From Eleginops maclovinus (lineage: Eukaryota > Chordata > Actinopteri > Perciformes > Eleginopidae), in the NCBI RefSeq assembly GCF_036324505.1, contig NC_086371.1:2202001-2266000 (forward strand): a stretch of DNA of 64,000 nucleotides, read 5' to 3'. Made by a program: the position numbers and the translations under genes. The first letter of the stretch is position 1. Each line of letters opens with the position of its first letter. Positions 1 to 11,276 of the stretch are shown piece by piece. Below the pieces are notes generated by a model, which did no database searches, had not been told where the DNA came from, and saw nothing but the letters and a program-made list of their open reading frames with translations.

Positions 1-1384
1 AATAGTCCAATGTCGTTAGGCTCCAAGTCAAAATGTTTCTCCTTTACTTATAAGCCAAACATCAGGTAGCAAGCCTCTCAGCCTGAGCTGATTGTCACTT
101 TTGCCAGTTGCAACAACAGCTGTCACTGGCAGACTTTAACAGCTGTAGCTAATTAACATTGATTTCATAAGAAACTTAGCCAGAGGAGAAAAATAAGCCC
201 CTGCCGAGTTTCAAATCATCTGAATCAGTGAAATGCGTTTTTAAAGTGATAATCAGAACGTTTCAGATCCAATCGTTAATGTGAATTTTTTTTATGTGGT
301 CTTTTTTTCAATATCACTCTGGGGATTGCATGTTTAAAATGTCCTTGAAGTCCCCACCTGTCCTCAAACCTTATACTTGGGACACATGGAAGGATTGTGT
401 ACAGGTAGGAGATCAATACCTGGTCAAGATTCTCCTAGCAGCTGGAAAGAAGGCTGGCTAAAAAAAAACCTGATGCAACAAACTACTGACAATGGGTTCA
501 CAGTATTGATTCCTTATAATGGACCTACAAGTTGAAAGTAATAGAAGTGGGGCTGGGTAAAACGGTTCAATCAACAAAGAAAAACACTAAGTATTATTTG
601 ATTACTATTTATATATCATCCTCATACAGGCACTGCTCCCTTTGAAAGGCACTGTGAAGAAAGGAAAGCCTCTCTGAATGTAGAACTGAATAAAGGACAG
701 GAGTTCAAACCTGCTGCAGAGAAAGGGTCTTATGCACGGAAAAGAAAAAGGTCAGAAACAGCTACTTTCTTTCAGCTATATATAAATGACAGAACCCCTG
801 TGTTCTGCATATGAATGTCACTTCACCGTGTGCATTGGTTTATCATTACGGCTATAATTACAGTCGTCGCATTCAGCTCGTCTCCACGTTTCCTCTCATG
901 TCGTCAAAGTCGAACTGCAGTCTGCTGCTCTCAGGACTGAGTGTACCGAGGGGTTCGTACAGAGCGCAGGAAGAAAAACCTTCCTGTGGGCAGCTCCATC
1001 TGCTCACAGTGATCCGCAAAAGCCCAGAAATTACAGACATCAGTCACTCGGAATGATTTTAAAACCAAAGTCATGAGCGTTTTAGAGCCCGAAATGGCCA
1101 TGTTCAATTGTTGGAATAAGCCGTTTTTGGGGAAATTGTTTGCCAATTATACTTCTTCACATAGATGTCTTTATCCCTCCTCAGAGTGAGAGTGTGTGTG
1201 TGTGTGTGTGTGTCATTAAACAGCAAGCGCCACACTACAGCAATATATCAGTAAAATATTAACGTACAGAAGATATTGAATGTAAAGGGAAGGTTTGAAG
1301 ACCAATCACGGACTGAAGTACATACAGAGGGTGAGGGGTGAATTTCTAGCTGAATATGAGCCCCACTATTGAATCAAAGTATGA
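1..1384. other. no gene seen; short (TG)n at 1192-1213
   Basis: No exon-like, repeat-family or structural-RNA signal was recognised apart from a (TG)11 tract at 1192-1213. Open frames on both strands around 811-1146 are short, overlap each other and show no known domain. Confidence 0.6.
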
Positions 1385-2372
1385 TTGAAAGATATATAAG
1401 GAGAGACAGAAAGAAGGGTCGAAGGGATGAAGGGGAGGGAGGGTTGAAAGGTTGAATGGGTGTAGGGAGGAAAAGACAAAGGGATGTAGGAAGGAAGTGA
1501 TATAGGGAAGGAGAGATGTGGTCATTTAGAGATGAAGGGTTGAAGCAATGTGGGGATATAGGTTGAAGGGACGAAGTGAGAGAGGGATGAAAGGATAGAG
1601 AAAGGGAGGGTTGAAGGGATGTAGATAAGGAAGGATGTAGTAACATAGTGATGAAGGGTCAAAGTGATGTAGGGAGGAAGGAATTAAGGGAAAAAGGGAT
1701 GAAGGAAAGGAGGGATGTAGTAATGTATAGATGAAGGGTCAAGGTGATGTAGGGAGGATAGGATGAAGTCTGAAGGGATATAGGGGATAGAGGGATGAAG
1801 GGATAAAGAAAGAGAGGGTTGAAGGGATGTAGGTAAGGAAGGATGTAGTAATGAAACAACGGAGGGTCAGAGTGATGTAGGGGGGAAGGGATATAGGGGA
1901 TAGAGGGATGAAGGGATAAAGAAAGGGAGGGTTGAAGGGATGTAGGGAAGAAGGGATCTAGGGATTTGGTGATGTAGGAAAAGAGGGATGCAAGGAAGGA
2001 AGGATACATGTAGTAATGAAAGGTCAGAGTGATGTAAGGAGGAAGGGATGATGGTTTGAAATGATAAAGGGAGACAGGGATCAAGGGATAGAGAACGGAA
2101 GGAATGAAAGGATGTACTGTAGGTAAGGAAGGATGTAGTAATGTAGTGATGGAGGGTCAGAGTGATGTAGGGATAAACGGTTGAGGTATGTTGTGAGGAA
2201 GGGATGAATAGATGTAGAGAAGGAGGGATAAAAGGATGCATGTAGAAAAGGCTGAAGGGATCTAGGGATGTACTGTAGCAATGAAGGACTGGAGGGTCAA
2301 AATTATGTAGGGGATTAAAAGTGGAAGGGAGGTAGGGATGAATGGTCAAAGTGATGGAGGAAAGGAAAGATG
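1385..2372. repeat. irregular purine-rich minisatellite
   Basis: About 1 kb of plus-strand purine-rich sequence built from variable modules of 10-50 bases such as GAAGGGATGTAGGG, AAGGAGGGATG and GGTCAGAGTGATGTAGG. Module order is not strictly periodic, as expected from an old minisatellite. The minus strand is pyrimidine-rich and gives long Ser/Pro/Leu/His open frames; these are a by-product of the repeat, not proteins. The strong purine strand bias could favour triplex (H-DNA) structure, but that is inference. Confidence 0.9.
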
Positions 2373-3059
2373 TAAAGATCAAGGGAGTGAGGGATGAATC
2401 AATTTAGGGAAGGAGGGATGCAAGGATCCAGGGAGTGAGGGATAAAGGGTTGAAGGAATGAAGGGAGGGATGGAGGAAGTGATTTAGGGAAGGAGAGATG
2501 CAAGGATCCAGGGAGTGAGGGATAAAGGGTTGAAGGAATGAAGGGAGGGGTGGAGGAAGTGATTTAGGGAAGGAGAGATGCAAGGATCCAGGGAGTGAGG
2601 GATAAAGGGTTGAAGGAATGAAGGGAGGGGTGGAGGAAGTGATTTAGGGAAGGAGAGATGCAAGGATCAAGGGAGTGAGGGATGAATCAATTTAGGGAAG
2701 GAGGGATGCAAGGATCCAGTGAGTGAGGGATAAAGGGTTGAAGGAATGAAGGGAGGGATGGAGGAAGTGATTTAGGGAAGGAGAGATGCAAGGATCAAGG
2801 GAGTGAGGGATGAATCAATTTAGGGAAGGAGGGATGCAAGGATCCAGTGAGTGAGGGATAAAGGGTTGAAGGAATGAAGGGAGGGATGGAGGAAGTGATT
2901 TAGGGGAGGAGAGATGCAAGGATCCAGGGGGTGAGGGATAAAGGGTTGAAGGAATATAGGAAAGGGATTTAGAGAGGGAGGGCTGAGTGGACATAAGGTA
3001 GTAGGGATAAAGGGATGAAGGGGAAGATGAGGTAAGAGGGGAATGAATGAATGAAAGGG
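2373..3059. repeat. purine-rich minisatellite with 80/48-bp higher-order repeat
   Basis: The anchor CAAGGATCCAGGGAGTGAGG (or a close variant) recurs at 2373, 2421, 2501, 2581, 2661, 2709, 2789, 2837 and 2917. Spacings are 48, 80, 80, 80, 48, 80, 48 and 80 bases, so two module lengths combine, giving a 128-bp pair in the right half. Copies are nearly identical, unlike the older-looking array to the left, suggesting recent unequal exchange or replication slippage. The last ~100 bases (2960-3059) are degenerate. Confidence 0.93.
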
Positions 3060-3857
3060 AGTGTGGGTTTTAAAATCCTAAATGAATTGAAAATCATCCT
3101 GGTTACACAAAGCTACAATAGATCAGTAAAACAGCACTGCCTTCAGTCTACCTCTGTCTCATCAGTCATTCAGCTTGTTTTCACAGAGGGTTAGTGTGAG
3201 GGGGGGTTCAATTACCGTTTCCTTTTGAGGGTTCGAGACATTCGTAAAAGTTTAACAGAACATTACTAAGAAACCTGAGAGGGAAGGAAGCTGTCCTAAA
3301 AAATCAAGCACAAACCAACTCCCTCATTACGGAGCAGAACGTTTCCGTCTCCAACGAACAAACACACACTCACACACTCAGCAGCCCGCTGTGATGTGCA
3401 AGGCTCAAAAATAGTCCCTTCGGCATGAAAAACAACTGCTATTTATCATACCGACTCACCGTAAGTGAGAATAAGCAATTAAAATATCTGGGTCAGAGCC
3501 TTCTGAGATAGTGCTTACACTAAGACACAGCACAACCATTCATCACAAGAGGAGGAAGAGGAGGAAGAAGACAGATGTCTCCTGCGCTTTTCTACATCTG
3601 AATCCGCAAACAGTCAGCTGGAAGAAGTGTGTGTTTGTACATGTGTGTGTTAGCTCCGTCTCAAGGAGTTATGGTGTCTGTTGCAGGTAAAGTGATATGA
3701 TTGGTCGGAGCAGGCTGGGTAAACTCCCTGTGAGGCACAATCACTACACTAGAAAGGGAATAACAAACCTTTGAGTCACATGAAAAAGTCCTTCCAAAAC
3801 TTGCTGTGTGCATCTCCATGACCTGCTAAAAGTCTGTTTACAATAACCAACCACCTC
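3060..3857. other. no gene seen
   Basis: Apparently unique sequence. A short GAGGAAGAG tract lies near 3549-3572 and a TGTGTGTTTG-type tract near 3627-3650. No coding, RNA or mobile-element signal was recognised. Confidence 0.5.
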
Positions 3858-4620
3858 TCTCCTTCTCTTCTCTTTTCTTTACAGCTTAGCCATCAAGAAT
3901 CCAAAGTCTTTGTCAGGGTTGGAGAAACAGGACCCAAGTGCAGTAAATCCAGGGGAAGCAGGTAAGGGTCAAAAACAAAAAGCGAGCTTTATTCAAAAGC
4001 TGTTGATGAAAACACGAAGCAAGGGGAACACAGGACATGAAAAAGCTCCAGACATGAAGGACAGACAGGAACAAGCAGGTATCATGGACAAGGATCGGGG
4101 AAGAAATGACGACGACCGAACTACAGACAAAAGGGGAACCGGGACTAAATACACATGGGTAATCACAAGACGAGAGACAGCTGGAAGGGGGAGGAGAAAC
4201 ACAGGGGCAACAGGTGAACACAACAATGCAATCAGGCACAGGAGGAAACGCAGACAGGAAGTGGAGCTTAACATGAAAACATTTCAAAATAAAACACAAC
4301 ACAAAGACATGACAGATACGAAACACGGATCATGACAGTCTTCAGTTCTCCACAAATACAAAAAGGATTATTACAAAAGGATTCATGGAGTTTTTTGATG
4401 GAGAAAATGAATGTTTGGTGTCCACAGCTGACATTAAAGCGACTGGACTTCCCTCTGGGGATTGAAATGACTGCTCATACTCCCCTTGATCCTCTTCAGC
4501 AACGGTCTGTTAACAACATGTAGCAACCTCTGGATTGTCCAAATTGACCAATAAGAATTAAGTTTTCATTCAAGCTGTGTACTAAATCTCTATAACAAGG
4601 AAAGGCTGGTCAAAAGATTT
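3858..4620 (+). repeat. dispersed repeat family X, copy 1, interrupted by an LTR
   Basis: The flanks of the LTR at 3911-4337 rejoin into a sequence resembling 51955-52215. Shared features are a TTTTCTTT-rich lead, a GCCATCAxGAAxCCAAAG segment (left of the LTR), GGAxAAATGxA, GCAACGGTCTG and GTCCAAATTGACCAAT (right of it). A third partial copy is at 61262-61370. The family is recognised only by internal comparison. It has no coding capacity here. Confidence 0.7.
3911..4337 (-). mobile_element. solo LTR of an LTR retrotransposon
   Basis: A 427-bp block starts TGTCA, ends TGACA (TG...CA ends) and is flanked by a perfect 5-bp duplication GTCTT at 3906-3910 and 4338-4342, the hallmark of LTR integration. 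Read on the minus strand it has a TATTTAGT-type TATA box (complement of TAAATA at 4146-4151) about 155 bases upstream of an AATAAA signal (complement at 3988-3993), giving U3-R-U5 order. No internal gag/pol lies next to it, so it is a solo LTR left by recombination between two LTRs. The open frames across it (about 140 codons on plus) are incidental. The related plus-strand copy at 25211-25622 supports the call. Ty3/Gypsy-type origin is likely but not proven. Confidence 0.88.
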
Positions 4621-6849
4621 CCTAAAATCTTAACAGGTGTTGAAAATATGGGAAGCTTCTCACATAAAGACGAGTCATGACAATTGTTCAACATTTTTCT
4701 AAATGTGACATTAGAGTAAACAAACATGGCGGACGACAGGAAGCGTACCTTTTAACGGTATATATAATGGATCATCATCATGGAACGTCAGTCTCTAGGA
4801 AATAGTTGTTGGCCAGAGTGTAAATGAAATGGACAGAGTGGTTTAAACATGTTGGTCTTAGTTGTTCTGAAGCCCAAGGGTAAATTAACATAGAAAGGTC
4901 AACGGTGCTTCCTGTAGCCTGCACATTACACACAGCTGGCCTTAAAGGACTTCCAGGGTTTTGAACAGTGTCCAAAAGAAGTGCTTTAGAAGGAAACTTC
5001 TCCTAAAGATTGGGAACGAAACGGAGGCAAAGCCACGTCTTCCTGAGAGCCGGTGCAGCCACAGTGGATTAGGTGACGATAAACAGAGGATCAGAAATGG
5101 ATCCATCTTCATACAGCCGATACAGATCTATTAGAAAAACTCATTCGTGACGCCGGGGATTGCTTTGGGACATCCCCAGTCAGTTGGTTTACAGATGGGG
5201 AAGATACGACGGGCTTCACTAACGAGACAAGAGGCTTTGGTAGAAACTAATAGAAATCAATGTCCACCAAAGAGAGTCATTTCTGTCAGCTGCTGGGAGG
5301 AACTGTGTGACTGAGCAGGAATATAAAAGACTCACTGACTTATATATCATTTCTGGGAGCCAGGGCCGGGTCACAGCGTGTTTACCATAGGACGCTAACA
5401 AAAGTTCCAGTAGCAGTTTCTAAACACAGTCAAAGTCAAAGCGCACCACAAATCCAGCCTGAAACATTGAAATACAGATGCTTAGGAGCTTGATCTTTGT
5501 CCAGAAATCCTCACATCACAGAAACTGGACTCTGGCTTTTTAATCAGTAAGCTTTCATTAATTTAATTGGCTGTCGGCTAACCACTGCCCATAGTTACTG
5601 TTGCTATGACTGTCAAGCTGTGCATCCTAGCAAGGTATATATATACATACACACATTAATTAAGACTTCTGTTCTATATTAAACAACATGCTTTCATTTC
5701 TTGAACAAATGGGTCCTTGCTTTCTGACAGAGAGCAAAGTGATGGTTGATATTTGCTGACATTAAATGGAGTGTTTAGGCCTCACAAAGAGCAGTGACTT
5801 CAGGATCACTGAAAGAAGGCACGTGAGCATTCTCATTACAACTTGTTTTCAGGGTAATTTGTGGCTTCCTCTGACCTGTTCATCTCCCCAGTGTAGGAAG
5901 ATTAAATAAAGCATTGACAGAGAAAAGACACAGTAAGAGATCCTTTACTTTTCGGCTCTCATTGCCTCCAAACTCCTGCACACTTTTCGATGTTAGCGCT
6001 TTTCTCCTTCATAGATCTTCAATTCTGTTTTGTTATATTGGTTTTTCTTTTTGCAGCAAATTTGGGTTTGTTTTTTTATTTCATCTGTAGATATTGAATA
6101 TTTTCCAAGCCAATGTTGTTTTATATTTTTTTAACAAGCTGACACTTTCCAGTTTTTTAGTCAGAGAAAAACAGATGCCAGCCTCCCACAAGCTGAGATC
6201 TGGTAAACACAGCAACCTGACACCACCTACAAAAACTTCTCATTAAACAATGCAACTTTATCAGCCACCCACGACTAATGTGAAAATATTCATAACTGTG
6301 ATGAGAGGGGTAGGGGCGAGGAAAAGTGAGTCAATGGGGGGAGTCGACAAACACTACAAAACAGGAGATGGGAAACTGCTGACGCTGCATCTAAAGTTAA
6401 TGTACTTCTATAATAGAAACACAAAGTCAAAAGTCAGATCAACTATGTCCGTGACCTCCGAGTGATGAGGCTGTTGTTGTTTTTCCACACTGCTGAGTAC
6501 ACACACTGTCCTTTCAGAGTGTTTTTGAGTGTGCTGTGCTGGTAGAGTTATTATAAGAGACAAGCTGGGGTTGTATTTTCACCTCCAATGCTATAAATGT
6601 TCGCCCAAATGGAGCATTTTGTTACTTGCATGCAGATGGATTGTTTTTTTATGTACTGAGCTCTCTGTCCCTCAGACCTCAGCCAATGAATAACAAACAG
6701 AAAGGGAATGGTGTTTGGTTTGTGTGGCAGAGCTGGGGAAATGTACTGATGTGTTGGGGAAGAAGAGTCTCCGGAAACGGTGTAAATATGGTTCATAGTT
6801 AATAGATGATTTACACATCTAGCAGTGACTTAGTCTTGGTGTTATTATT
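4621..6849. other. no gene seen
   Basis: Mostly unique, AT-moderate sequence. A YY1-like AACATGGCGGAC lies near 4723-4734. Short open frames near 4778, 5219, 6250 and 6551 have no recognisable domain and no exon context. Confidence 0.5.
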
Positions 6850-7190
6850 CACCTTATAGAGCCCAATAGTGGTGCAGTGAGGACACAGTTTTGTTAGCTA
6901 GCATCTTAGAAGCTCCTTCGACAAAAACCAATTGGATTTTTCCAGTGGATTTCGATGAAAAATAACCTCTGAGGCCAACACACGTTTGGTTCAGCGGGAT
7001 GATCTCCACATATTAACACCACATAAATGCAACCTGTCAGGAATAACAAGCTAACGTAATGCTATAAAGGAGCTACATAAGGATGGCATGGGTGCACCTC
7101 ATGCCACCGCTACGCTAAAGGCGGACTGGTGTCGCCGTGATGATGTTAGTAGTTTATTTAGTCGTGTTTTGATGACACATTGGAGGCATT
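6850..7190 (+). repeat. dispersed element Y, single-unit copy
   Basis: A diverged relative of the 49.4-50.5 kb element. Both read GTGCAGTGAGGACA or similar, then GTTAGC-AT, AGCTCC, ACAAAAACCA, CCTCTG/GCTCTG...CACAC, then CTATAAAGGAGCTAC and CGCTAxGCTAAAGGCGG, then CGTGATGAxxTTxAG. Here the internal 72-bp-like segment (about 7063-7135) occurs only once, whereas it is tandemly amplified at 28.1-28.7 and 49.6-50.3 kb. The orientation matches the 49 kb copy. No coding capacity. Confidence 0.7.
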
Positions 7191-7302
7191 AACCAGTGGG
7201 GGGAATACTGACTGAGTAATGTTGCAGAACAAAATGCCTTCAGCACCACAGATCTTATTTGAGGCTTCCTGCAACAAACACACCCCAGAAAACATTGACT
7301 TC

Positions 7303-7345
7303 AGAATCAGAATACCGTTACTATCCCACAGAAGGAAAGTTTGAG
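7303..7345. repeat. LINE 3'-end-like fragment
   Basis: The segment CAGAATCAGAATACCGTTAC followed by TATCCCACAGAAGGAAA matches the GAATCAGAATxCTTTATTxATCCCAxxxGGGAAA motif found at the 3' ends of several teleost LINEs (other examples here near 46217 and 62796). Very short and diverged. Confidence 0.45.
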
Positions 7346-9330
7346 TGCTAAAATGCTTAGTATTTTCCAGGTTTTAGACAGATCCTAAGAGCAATGGCTG
7401 CCTCTTTAGTGGTTGAATGCTCAACTATGTTTACCAGATGGTTTAAAGGTCTGTCTGCCTGCTTAGTACAGTGGGTTTTGAGCTCGGATTGTACCTGAAC
7501 AGCCAAGTAGTTGCTCCAAGAAGCGAAGAGCAGCTGCAGATTTAGTCCTTTATGGTTTCTCTGTTTTGATTCCCTATGATTGATTGTTTCTGTTGAATAT
7601 TAACTTCATTACATTTGGGTTTATTGTCCTTTTGAACTCTTTGGAAAATACGCCAGAACATCTTTCAATCTCAGCTAGCATTTTCAAAGTAATGCACTCA
7701 CAGATTTTTGGCAGAGTAGATCCCTTTCAGAAGTTTTAAATGGTTTCACTTTCCGATCATTAACTCTCTGGTGAGCGAAGCCTTTGTAAGAAGCAGGGCA
7801 AGCAGAATATTAAGTTTGTAGAGACACTTAATGTTTAACCCGCACATTCACTCTCTTTATTTTTAGTTATGAAAGATATAAATTATCAAAAGATTTTTGG
7901 CCAAAATGTAATGACAGATGGAAGTGTCACCATCTAGCCAAGATTGAAAATTAAAGGGATAAAAAAAGATTTGGAATCGAGGAGCCGATCCAAGTTTTGT
8001 TCTGCAAGCACAAGTAATGATTTAAGTTTTACTGAAACACTAAATCATCAATGAGCGGTGTTAACTTTCCGCCAAAGCAGTGACGTCCTGAGGCCGACGG
8101 GAAGCCTTGTTTTCACATCACAATCGAGCTGATCACAAATGGATGTTTTTGTTTCGGATGAACGCGACACAAAGGATGAACATGAGAGTCCCAAACATCT
8201 GCCGAGGTTTCAGCTTCCAGGCCTAGAAATCATCATCGAGATCTGATGCTATAGGACCCATATGGTCCAGGCTTTATCTGCTTTCACACGTCGCCTCTGT
8301 GCTAATAATCCTCCTGCACTTAACGCTGTGGGCTTATGGATTACATCAGAGAGGGGGGACCTTTCTAGGACTCAGATGGAGGGGTTTAAAGTTCAAGCAG
8401 TGCCGTCCCCTTCCTGTCACTCAGGCTTACAGTACATCACACGCACACATGACGAGCCGCAATGCTTTGAGGAAAAAAAAAGGTAGAGGCAGCGCTGTCA
8501 CGATGTATTCCGCCCGACAATTAACAGTATGTTATTCTCTCAGGATGTACAGGGAATGTATTGATCCTGTGACAAGCGAGAGCCATTAGTGAAGTTCTGC
8601 ATTTCAAAGGCGGCAGATGAAAAGTGGTGAAATTGGGGGACATGTGTAGTCTCGGCGTTGGTCCAGGCTGATTAAAGGCTTCGTCTGCTCACACAGAGCC
8701 AAGAATCAAAAGAACAGAAAGCCTATTGTCTCCCAGCAGAACTGTCTGCCGCTGAAGGTTACTACGGGACGGATGAAAGTGGGGTGATTGAAAGGAAGAA
8801 CTGAAATATCTAACGGGTACCTTGGTAACAAGACGAGCAGTAAGTGTGTCATCAGATGTAAAGAGAGCTGCTTTTTTAGAAAGAGAGATTATTCTTTCGC
8901 AGTGAGGGTTTCATTAATCACCCCATACTGGACACTTCTGCCATGCAATACAAAAGCCTTGGAGATATTTTTAAAAAGCATTAAGCCCATTTTTTATTTG
9001 CCACATAATGATGTCTTTATACCGCTGTTTGGTCACTGTATTTACTCTCCTTAAGCCCTTCATTTTGCTACTACTGGTCCTGCAAAATGAACTTGTCATG
9101 GTCTTTAAAGATTCAAACGTTTAGTCTCCAAATTCTCCATCGATGTTCTTTTTCTTCTAATGTTGACTTTTTTAAATTTCAGAATATTACTTCAAAATGA
9201 TCAATTTCTTCAAAACCAGATCTGACTGTTTTTCAAATTACAGATTTTTTTTCTTCTAAATATTGAATTTTAAACATTTCAGAATATTTCTTTAAAATCA
9301 CAACTTTTTCTTAAACATTCCAACTTTTAC
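7346..9330. other. no gene seen
   Basis: Apparently unique sequence with several AT-rich stretches (9100-9330 contains loosely repeated CTTCxAAATxTTGAxTTT motifs). Open frames at 8262-8589 and 8788-9054 are under 100 codons and lack recognisable domains. Confidence 0.5.
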
Positions 9331-9335
9331 TGTAA

Positions 9336-11276
9336 CAGAGTATTCCTGCACTCTGGTACTTCTACTTTACTCAAGTACAAGACCTGAGTACTTCTACTTA
9401 AGTACAAGACCTGAGTACTTCTACTTTACTCAAGTACAAGATCTGAGTACTTCTACTTTACTCAAGTACAAGACCTGAGTACTTCTACTTTACTCAAGTA
9501 CAAGATCTGAATACTTCTACTTTACTCAAGTACAAGACCTGAGTACTTCTACTTTACTCAAGTACAAGATCTGAGTACTTCTACTTTTACTCAAGTACAA
9601 GATCTGAGTACTTCTACTTTACTCAAGTACAAGATCTGAATACTTCTACTTTACTCAAGTACAAGATCTGAGTACTTCTACTTTACTCAAGTACAAGATC
9701 TGAATACTTCTATTTTTACTCAAGAACAAGACCTGAGTACTTCTACTTTAACTCAAGTACAAGATCTGAGTACTTCTACTTTTACTCAAGTACAAGATCT
9801 GAGTACTTCTACTTTACTCAAGAACAAGATCTGAGTACTTCTACTTTTACTCAAGTACAAGATCTGAGTACTTCTACTTTACTCAAGTACAAGATCTGAG
9901 TACTTCTACTTTACTCAAGAACAAGATCTGAGTACTTCTACTTTTACTCAAGTACAAGATCTGAGTACTTCTACTTTACTCAAGTACAAGATCTGAATAC
10001 TTCTACTTTACTCAAGTACAAGATCTGAGTACTTCTACTTTACTCAAGTACAAGATCTGAGTACTTCTGCTTTACTCAAGAACAAGATCTGAGTACTTCT
10101 ACTTTACTCAAGTACAAGACCTGAGTACTTCTACTTTTACTCAAGTACAAGATCTGAGTACTTCTTCTTTACTCAAGTACAAGATCTGAGTACTTCTACT
10201 TTACTCAAGTACAAGACCTGAGTACTTCTACTTTACTTAAGTACAAGATCTGAGTACTTCTACTTTACTCAAGTACAAGATCTGAATACTTCTATTTTAC
10301 TCAAGTACAAGATCTGAGTACTTATGCTTTTACTCAAGTACAAGATCTGAGTACTTCTGCTTTACTCAAGAACAAGACCTGAGTACTTCTACTTTTACTC
10401 AAGTACAAGATCTGAGTACTTCTTCTTTACTCAAGTACAAGATCTGAGTACTTCTACTTTACTCAAGTACAAGACCTGAGTACTTCTACTTTACTCAAGT
10501 ACAAGATCTGAATACTTCTACTTTTACTCAAGTACAAGACCTGAGTACTTCTACTTTTACTCAAGTACAAGATCTGAGTACTTCTACTTTTACTCAAGTA
10601 CAAGATCTGAGTACTTCTTCTTTACTCAAGTACAAGACCTGAGTACTTCTACTTTACTGAAGTACAAGACCTGAGTACTTCTACTTTTACTCAAGTACAA
10701 GATCTGAGTACTTCTACTTTTACTCAAGTACAAGATCTGAGTACTTCTTCTTTACTCAAGTACAAGACCTGAGTACTTCTACTTTTACTCAAGTACAAGA
10801 TCTGAGTACTTCTTCTTTACTCAAGTACAAGACCTGAGTACTTCTACTTTACTCAAGTACAAGATCTGAGTACTTCTACTTTACTCAAGTACAAGATCTG
10901 AGTACTTCTACTTTACTCAAGTACAAGATCTGAGTACTTCTACTTTACTCAAGTACAAGATCTGAGTACTCCTACTTTACTCAAGTACAAGACCTGAGTA
11001 CTTCTACTTTTACTCAAGTACAAGATCTGAGTACTCCTACTTTACTCAAGTACAAGACCTGAGTACTTCTACTTTTACTCAAGTACAAGACCTGAGTACT
11101 TCTACTTTTACTCAAGTACAAGATCTGAGTACTCCTACTTTACTCAAGTACAAGACCTGAGTACTTCTACTTTTACTCAAGTACAAGACCTGAGTACTTC
11201 TACTTTTACTCAAGTACAAGACCTGAGTACTTCTACTTTACTCAAGTACAAGACCTGAGTACTCCTCCCACTTCTG
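9336..11276. repeat. 32-bp minisatellite derived from a hAT-like element end
   Basis: About 59 tandem copies of a 32/33-bp unit, typically ACTCAAGTACAAGATCTGAG followed by TACTTCTACTTT. Units vary at GATCT/GACCT, at TTT/TTTT, and at TTCTAC/TTCTTC/TCCTAC. The array ends at 11257-11276 with GAGTACTCCTCCCACTTCTG, the complement of a CAGAAGTGGGAGGAGTACTC end. This resembles the CAGAGGTGGAAGAAGT end of the hAT-like element at 33794, so the array seems to be an amplified subterminal segment. The left end is not preserved; 9336-9357 holds a decayed similar motif. There are no unique spacers, so it is not a CRISPR array. Confidence 0.93.

Noticed and set aside
1374..2382. Overlapping minus-strand frames of 66-171 codons rich in Ser, Pro, Leu, His
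   Set aside because: They lie wholly inside the purine-rich minisatellite; several frames are open at once because the repeat lacks stops on the pyrimidine strand.
3910..4335. 141-codon plus frame and 137-codon minus frame
   Set aside because: They coincide with the solo LTR boundaries and carry no gag/pol or host domain.
9336..11276. Possible CRISPR-like array
   Set aside because: Units are contiguous with no unique spacers, and the sequence context is animal; it is a minisatellite.
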